From the NCBI GenBank assembly GCA_945643635.1, contig CALZFC010000026.1:1999501-2063500 (forward strand): a stretch of DNA of 64,000 nucleotides, in the 5' to 3' direction. The notes beneath the pieces are model-generated. The model did not search any database. It was not told the origin of the DNA and worked only from the letters and a program-made list of their open reading frames with translations. The stretch comes from Allodiplogaster sudhausi. Its lineage: Eukaryota > Nematoda > Chromadorea > Rhabditida > Diplogasteridae. The position numbers were made by a program, and so were the translations under genes. Positions 60,415 to 64,000 of the stretch are shown here, piece by piece (the stretch's first letter is position 1; each line of letters begins with the position of its first letter).

Positions 60415-61225
60415 TGATTGCAGCAGCCGCCTGGAAGATGAGGCGTTGGAGGGAGTGGCTCCCTCCATGTTCCGTCGTGGTGTTCGCCTGCCCGGTGCAT
60501 ACCAACACATCTTGGGCGAGGTGATCGCGGGCGACTTCCAGAGACAACACGGCCTACTCACCCGGAATCAACTTCCGTCCAGGTCTCGTGTCTGCTGCTT
60601 GCTTCTCTCCTTCTTTCTTCTTTTAGTCTACTGCATGCGTTGCTACAATTAACCATTTTCCTGCTTGTTCCGTCGCCAGTTCCTTAGTTTCTTCTTAGAT
60701 GACCTTTCTCAATTCGTTTTCCCGTTCTCCTCAATACCCGCTGTTTATTCACTGCTCATTCACAATTCTACTCTGCTACGAAAAGGGGGCACGTAAATAG
60801 GGTGATTGTAGCTGTTACGTAGCAGAAGCTTACGATGTCTAAGCAATTGGCAGAAGAGAGAAAGCCTTTCTTTCCATTGTGAAATACGTTAACCCTTCAA
60901 GGGGTCCAGCTGATATTAGCCATTTCATTTGTTGGTCATTTTATTGATATTCTTTTTTTCTTAAGAATATCATTCGTTAATGCCAAAAGATATCAAATAT
61001 CATTGTTAGATTCCTGATTCGCTCGATGGCTTACATGAGAAATGAGAGAAAAGAGATTAGTGTTGAAGTGCAAGAGTTGGTTGCAGGAAGAGCTACACGT
61101 TGTACTGGAGAGTGAGTGTGCCTGCCGAGTCTTCTCGTCTCCACTCTCAACGACTCTTCGCACATTTCGAGCCCGAGAGCAAGCGGCTATGCGCTGCCTT
61201 CTCCAAGGATGCTGTCTTCTTCTAA
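44227..61225 (+). CDS. RAB3GAP1: Rab3 GTPase-activating protein catalytic subunit, 22 exons, about 929 aa
   Basis: Exons: 44227-44376, 44555-44842, 45474-45595, 46336-46426, 46514-46588, 46644-46712, 46775-46854, 46999-47138, 47293-47447, 48344-48490, 49240-49403, 49496-49626, 49678-49883, 51291-51416, 54422-54494, 55748-55869, 56426-56522, 57747-57847, 57908-57985, 59612-59688, 60424-60582, 61087-61225 (TAA). All phases agree. Family marks run from N to C: DDEVFEIDDFTVVSP; WPFLSETRVHENDSF with SPHWAI; CLLNQKLEMLHCC; DEFFDAEED; LLTLIHHPDTPLFVPHTQ; PMTEDMV; AANPLCDLVDFIRWHSPKDW, whose Arg661 corresponds to the catalytic Arg of human RAB3GAP1 (Arg728); GELSERMRIPENAWERCW; and the C-terminal SYTLYWRVSVPAESSRLHSQ ... 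AFSKDAVFF. With RAB3GAP2 the family inactivates Rab3 and activates Rab18 in exocytosis and ER/autophagy traffic. Exons 9, 18, 19 and 21 are the least conserved. Length is close to the human 981 aa. Confidence 0.93.
44985..45375. repeat. Tandem duplication of about 213 bp in Rab3GAP intron 2
   Basis: Shared blocks at constant offset: atttaatatgggctgat at 45028 and 45241, caagcataag(a/t)tat at 45078 and 45300, and taacttttctcgacaac at 45117 and 45352. The two copies are clearly diverged. Confidence 0.75.
45995..46040. repeat. (GA)n tract in Rab3GAP intron 3
   Basis: GA run between exons 3 and 4. The rest of the 740-bp intron holds short attac/gtaatatt repeats (46190-46325) but no gene. Confidence 0.9.
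46885..46980. repeat. (CT)n tract upstream of Rab3GAP exon 8
   Basis: A CT run ends about 20 bp before the acce​ptor at 46998 and probably serves as its polypyrimidine tract. Confidence 0.85.
47448..48343. other. Rab3GAP intron 9 (896 bp)
   Basis: Contains a CT tract at 47950-47995. No exon or transposon recognised. Confidence 0.6.
48980..49225. repeat. Degenerate tandem repeat in Rab3GAP intron 10
   Basis: Three units share g(g/a)...ctttata-like and (a/t)ccatgaatata followed by aagaaatgca (49030-49085, 49090-49150, 49170-49225). The units differ in spacing; the array ends just before exon 11. Confidence 0.6.
49884..51290. other. Rab3GAP intron 13 (1.4 kb)
   Basis: Unique AT-rich sequence with poly-T stretches. 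I saw no exon, transposon or RNA gene. Confidence 0.5.
51417..54421. other. Rab3GAP intron 14 (3 kb)
   Basis: The left half (51417-52790) shows nothing I can support. The right half holds possible minus-strand exons, described separately. Confidence 0.5.
53090..55195 (-). CDS. Possible antisense gene nested in Rab3GAP introns 14-15
   Basis: Minus-strand exon-like blocks with splice sites: 55195-55015 (RPTFQTSLRTTHQPELL, MSEQTESKSSNVFAPPVRTS), 54955-54860 (TACDEKAQTESKDEKSPMVF in one frame), 53935-53893, 53540-53406 (a Lys/Arg-rich frame ending SRFSLGKPQ), 53296-53252 (RKSKEVQKKLPQHTT) and 53118-53089 (INNVPHPDDM then TGA). The last three join in phase 0. The predicted product would be small, basic and disordered, with no recognised family. 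Exon 15 of Rab3GAP lies between the first blocks, so the gene would be antisense to it. The chain is incomplete and partly frame-ambiguous. Confidence 0.3.
58126..59345. mobile_element. Tc1-like fold-back element, 1.22-kb palindrome, TA target site
   Basis: The ends read CAGTCGCGCTCATAAAAACT and its inverse AGTTTTTATGAGCGCGACTG. Each is flanked by TA (58124-58125 and 59346-59347), the target duplication of Tc1/mariner elements. Arms of about 500 bp (58126-58640 and 58750-59345) are reverse complements with high similarity in their inner two thirds, for example gttcagcaggacaaaatcga and tcgattttgtcctgctgaac, and ggtgtttatg-type blocks near 58545/58850. The outer 100 bp are less matched. No transposase frame is present; the 88-codon frame at 58238-58504 is mirrored in the other arm and is not a gene. 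It sits in Rab3GAP intron 19. Confidence 0.9.
59735..59835. mobile_element. 95-bp palindromic hairpin (MITE-like) in Rab3GAP intron 20
   Basis: cctaagcttaagaggatttc ttac at 59737-59760 is inverted at 59809-59833 (gtaagaaatcctcttaagct tatgg), and gggttttactgc / gcagtaaatcc pair inside it. The stem would be about 40 bp. It may be a tiny MITE or a regulatory hairpin of the pre-mRNA. Confidence 0.65.
60100..60413. repeat. Facing (CT)n and (GA)n tracts in Rab3GAP intron 20
   Basis: CT at 60104-60196 and GA at 60358-60413 are complementary and 160 bp apart. The GA tract ends 10 bp before the exon 21 acceptor (tctgattgcag), where a polypyrimidine tract is normally expected. Confidence 0.9.
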
Positions 61226-62508
61226 ACTCAGCGATCCCTTTCCGCAGTTCTCTTGCTAATTTTAGGTCTTCCTACCGTATCCAACGAGCGAAGTATTCTG
61301 CAACGAACTTGCTGCTATTGATGTGGCATTCACATTACCTGTAAGTATCCCGTGTCTATACCAATCGCTCTTTCCTCTAGTTACTAGGGTAAATACGCAC
61401 CGTATTCTGTGCTGCCAGATTATGTTAGTGACTACAATTGCATTCTACACTTCATCTTCCAGTCTCCTCATTGTCACATAGAAATGTTTCATTCCTATAC
61501 TTTCAGTCTTTATAGTTCATGGTTTTACGGCAAGAAATAGTCTTCCCATTGTTCCCAATGTTACCCTAGCTTCTTATCTTAGCCCATTCATACTTCAGAA
61601 AACTAAGATTCACCTTTCTCTCAGCCTTGTGAGAGAAAACTGAGATTCACCTTTCTCTCACCCTTGTGAGTGCTTAGCCATGTTCAGTTCCCCCTGCTAA
61701 GATATATAACATTGTATAGCATATTTATCACAAAAACGGATAAACATGCCTGGTGCCACAATGTCAACGGTCATTTTCATCGAGCGGTTTTATGTTTGTA
61801 TTTTATTGGGCTTTACCCATAATAAAGAAAGAACAAGCAAGCCGAGGCTATAATCTATGCATAGCCGCTCATTCCTGCTAGATATGTTCCGCTTGCTACG
61901 AGACAATATGTAAGCATGCTACTTGCCACAAAATAAAATTGGACTTCACAAAAAAAAACATGAAATTGCATGTTTAAGACAGTGTGTCCAAAAATAATAG
62001 ACGAGTGTTGGCTCTTAATTCATCATATAAATGAGCAAGAAGAACTGTTGAGCTGCAATTTTGAAATTCTTGTGCTACCTGCTATGGACAAATCTCGTAA
62101 GACAACGTTGGCTGTACCGGCAGAGGGGAGGAGGCACACGTAGACAAACTGGAGCAGTGGGAACCACGCGGGCACTTAACAGATGGAGATGAACACAACT
62201 AGGCGATCTCACTCCGTGACATGGATCAGAAGAAGAAAACAACAGAGAGAGTTACAAATGGGAGGAGAGGCCTTCTCTCCCTATCCACAACTTTGCAACT
62301 ATTTCTACATACATGGTACAACAAGAAGAGGCTCCGTCGTGAGCACTCTTCTTAACACTACTCGATTCACCCTTCACTGAAGGACTAAATCTGGGTGAGA
62401 TGTCAACAAATGTGATATAAATGAAACGGTTCTAGACTAGCCTAACCATCAAAGAACATAAACAAACGATGCTAATCCTGCATAGGGGATCTGAGATGGA
62501 GAGTCTCC
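61226..62508. other. Intergenic region downstream of Rab3GAP
   Basis: Contains a 37-bp tandem duplication at 61602-61676 (gattcacctttctctca units) and otherwise AT-rich unique sequence. No gene supported. Confidence 0.6.
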
Positions 62509-62700
62509 TTAGTGGCGCTTGCGCTTTCCACTGCCTTCGCCATGGAACTGCTGGACATACTTGACGCCGAGAGAGGAAGCATCCAGCCACTGCTTGAAAG
62601 TGCCCACGTGCCGGAAGAGTCGCTGCTTCGAACGGCACCAACTCTCGCCCAGAATAACCTGCAACATATGACCGGAGATGAGTACCGTACCCTCCACTGA
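62509..62700 (-). CDS. Terminal exon of an unrecognised minus-strand gene
   Basis: After an acceptor-like aatcag (62706-62701) the minus strand reads EGTVLISGHMLQVILGESWC, then KQRLFRHVGTFKQWLDASSL, KYVQQFHGEGSGKRKRH and TAA at 62509. Third positions are strongly G/C, unlike the overlapping plus-strand frame, which is why I prefer this strand. The basic tail GKRKRH suggests a nuclear or nucleic-acid-binding protein. An upstream piece at 62943-62880 (MSPLAESWTTFTAGGLASGE) might be its first exon, but no good donor links them. Family not recognised. Confidence 0.4.
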   Translation of the reverse strand, partial: SVEGTVLISGHMLQVILGESWCRSKQRLFRHVGTFKQWLDASSLGVKYVQQFHGEGSGKRKRH

Positions 62701-62959
62701 TTGTCATTATCTGCCATAATCTCTTGATGTTGCATCGTCTTTTTTCCTCGGTTATGCCTCGTGGTCATCCAAATGGGGAAGCAGCCACAGTTTATGTGTA
62801 CTTTGTTTGTCACAAACACAAGGCACGCGACTGCCTTCGGAGATGCAATTCTGCAGAGGGAGCGCTGTATCATATGCATCTTTCTCCACTCGCTAATCCG
62901 CCCGCTGTGAAGGTCGTCCAGCTCTCTGCCAGCGGCGACATTTTAAGAGGAAGAAAAGT

Positions 62960-62997
<38 letters not shown>

Positions 62998-62998
62998 T
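62960..62998. repeat. (CT)n tract
   Basis: Pure CT run followed by CT-rich sequence to about 63070. Confidence 0.9.
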
Positions 62999-63162
62999 CT
63001 TTGCACTCTTATCTTCCACCCTCTCTCGCTCCCTCTTGCTCTTCTTCTCTCAGCCCGCCATTTATCCCCCTCTCCTCCTTACTATCTTTTTACGCGCCGC
63101 AACGTAATCACTAATTCCTTTTTCTGTTCTGATGCTCTTGCGGACAACACGCGCAACGTAAG

Positions 63163-63375
63163 AGGAAGTGGGGTCTCCTTCCAGTGAGAGGGGATCAGAC
63201 CTCATGCATGCCATAACTGATTTCTGCTAAATTCCATAGCTGCTTTGAGAGTAACTTTTGCAAGTTAGCGGCGAAGTAGGGTCATCTTCCAGTGAAATAG
63301 GATCAGACCTCATGCTTACCATTACTTATTTCAGCTAAATTCCATAGCAATTTTGAGAGTGCCTTTTGCATGCAA
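63163..63375. repeat. Tandem duplication of about 114 bp
   Basis: Two copies share ggatcagacctcatgc (63191 and 63301), gctaaattccatagc (63227 and 63335) and ttttgagagt-type blocks. Similarity is high but not perfect. The remainder to 64000 shows no supported gene. Confidence 0.85.
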
Positions 63376-64000
63376 ACGGCCACTCTACCCGACAGTTCAG
63401 ACTGGTAGTCGGCTGCTCCAGTGGCTCGTCACATCCTATTTATACGTGTCTGCCAAACACCCTTCAGACGAGTCTCTTCCTGCTTCCTGATACCTCGTGC
63501 GTAGTTTTGTGGCTCTCATTTAATTAGGGCAATCCGCTCTCTTCTGATTCCTCTCTCTCAATGCGAGCCAGACGAATAAAAGACTGACTGACTGGCTAAA
63601 TGATTTCCTCTGTCAAAGCAGCGCAAGACCCACGAGGAACTCATACTCTTGTAAGGCTTTCTTAAATCTACAATATTATGTTCTAAGGCGTATTAGCCAT
63701 TAAGACACTCTTTGCTTTCTAATACATACATATCTTGATAATTGACACTAAGAAGAAGGGCATTAGGAACTGTGTTGTTTACAAGAGGATTGAGGGTGAT
63801 GCATCGCTCGAGCAATTGTAAGCTTGTAAGAACGAATAAGCTAATGAATGGTAAGAAGAATGAACGAAGAGATCGCATTAGCCTTGACAAGGAACGCTGC
63901 GTGCCGAAAGGTCGTTTTCCTCAGAAAGTTGTTATATTGTAGACACGGCTGGTTCAGCTGATATGCTCTATCATCAAATCTGCTTAATCTCACAACAAAA

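Noticed and set aside
62512..62700. Plus-strand 62-residue frame (MALALSTAFAMELLDILDAE)
   Set aside because: The opposite strand has the stronger third-position bias and a plausible acceptor.
1..64000. CRISPR arrays, bacterial operons or phage genes
   Set aside because: No spaced direct-repeat array, Shine-Dalgarno-led gene cluster or phage protein is visible; gene structure is intron-rich eukaryotic.

Overview
This is a eukaryotic, animal-type window, most likely from a nematode-like invertebrate. Its genes are split into many small exons with GT..AG introns. Recognisable families are a tetraspanin, a KChIP-type calcium sensor, a full Rab3GAP catalytic subunit, and a decayed ribosomal protein S23 copy whose C-terminus looks nematode-like. 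I saw no operon, CRISPR or prokaryotic signals. Species is not resolved. Exon models were built by hand from reading frame, splice sites and intron phase; no search was run.

Layout. 0.1-0.8 kb: remnant of a Tc1/mariner-type transposase. 1.2-2.9 kb (-): eight-exon gene for an unrecognised protein. 3.2-3.7 kb: tRNA-like sequence and a GA tract. 4.2-6.4 kb (-): intron-bearing RpS23 pseudogene plus a tandem partial copy. 6.9-11.05 kb: a 754-bp direct duplication, the second copy of which is fused to a 5'-truncated hAT transposon with a largely intact transposase. 11.5-14.5 kb (-): gene of ten or more exons, all traced introns phase 0, unknown product. 15.9-23.7 kb (-): large Gln/Pro/Met-rich protein with a Pygopus-like but degenerate PHD finger. 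About 24-38.6 kb: gene-poor, filled with GA/CT tracts and three long inverted-repeat elements. 38.8-41.0 kb (+): tetraspanin. 41.9-43.3 kb (+): KChIP-like sensor with a small hAT-type MITE just past a splice donor. 44.2-61.2 kb (+): Rab3GAP catalytic subunit in 22 exons, whose introns hold a 1.2-kb TA-flanked palindrome, a 95-bp hairpin, tandem duplications and possible antisense exons. 61.2-64 kb: mostly intergenic, with one minus-strand terminal exon candidate.

The genes do not form a pathway cluster. Tetraspanin, calcium sensor and Rab3GAP are each plausible in membrane traffic and excitable cells, but their adjacency is probably incidental. The most distinctive content is the mobile-element landscape: long-armed fold-back elements without detectable coding sequence, a paralogous empty site for the hAT element, and dense polypurine/polypyrimidine tracts that reach up to splice sites. 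I found no convincing new multi-gene system.
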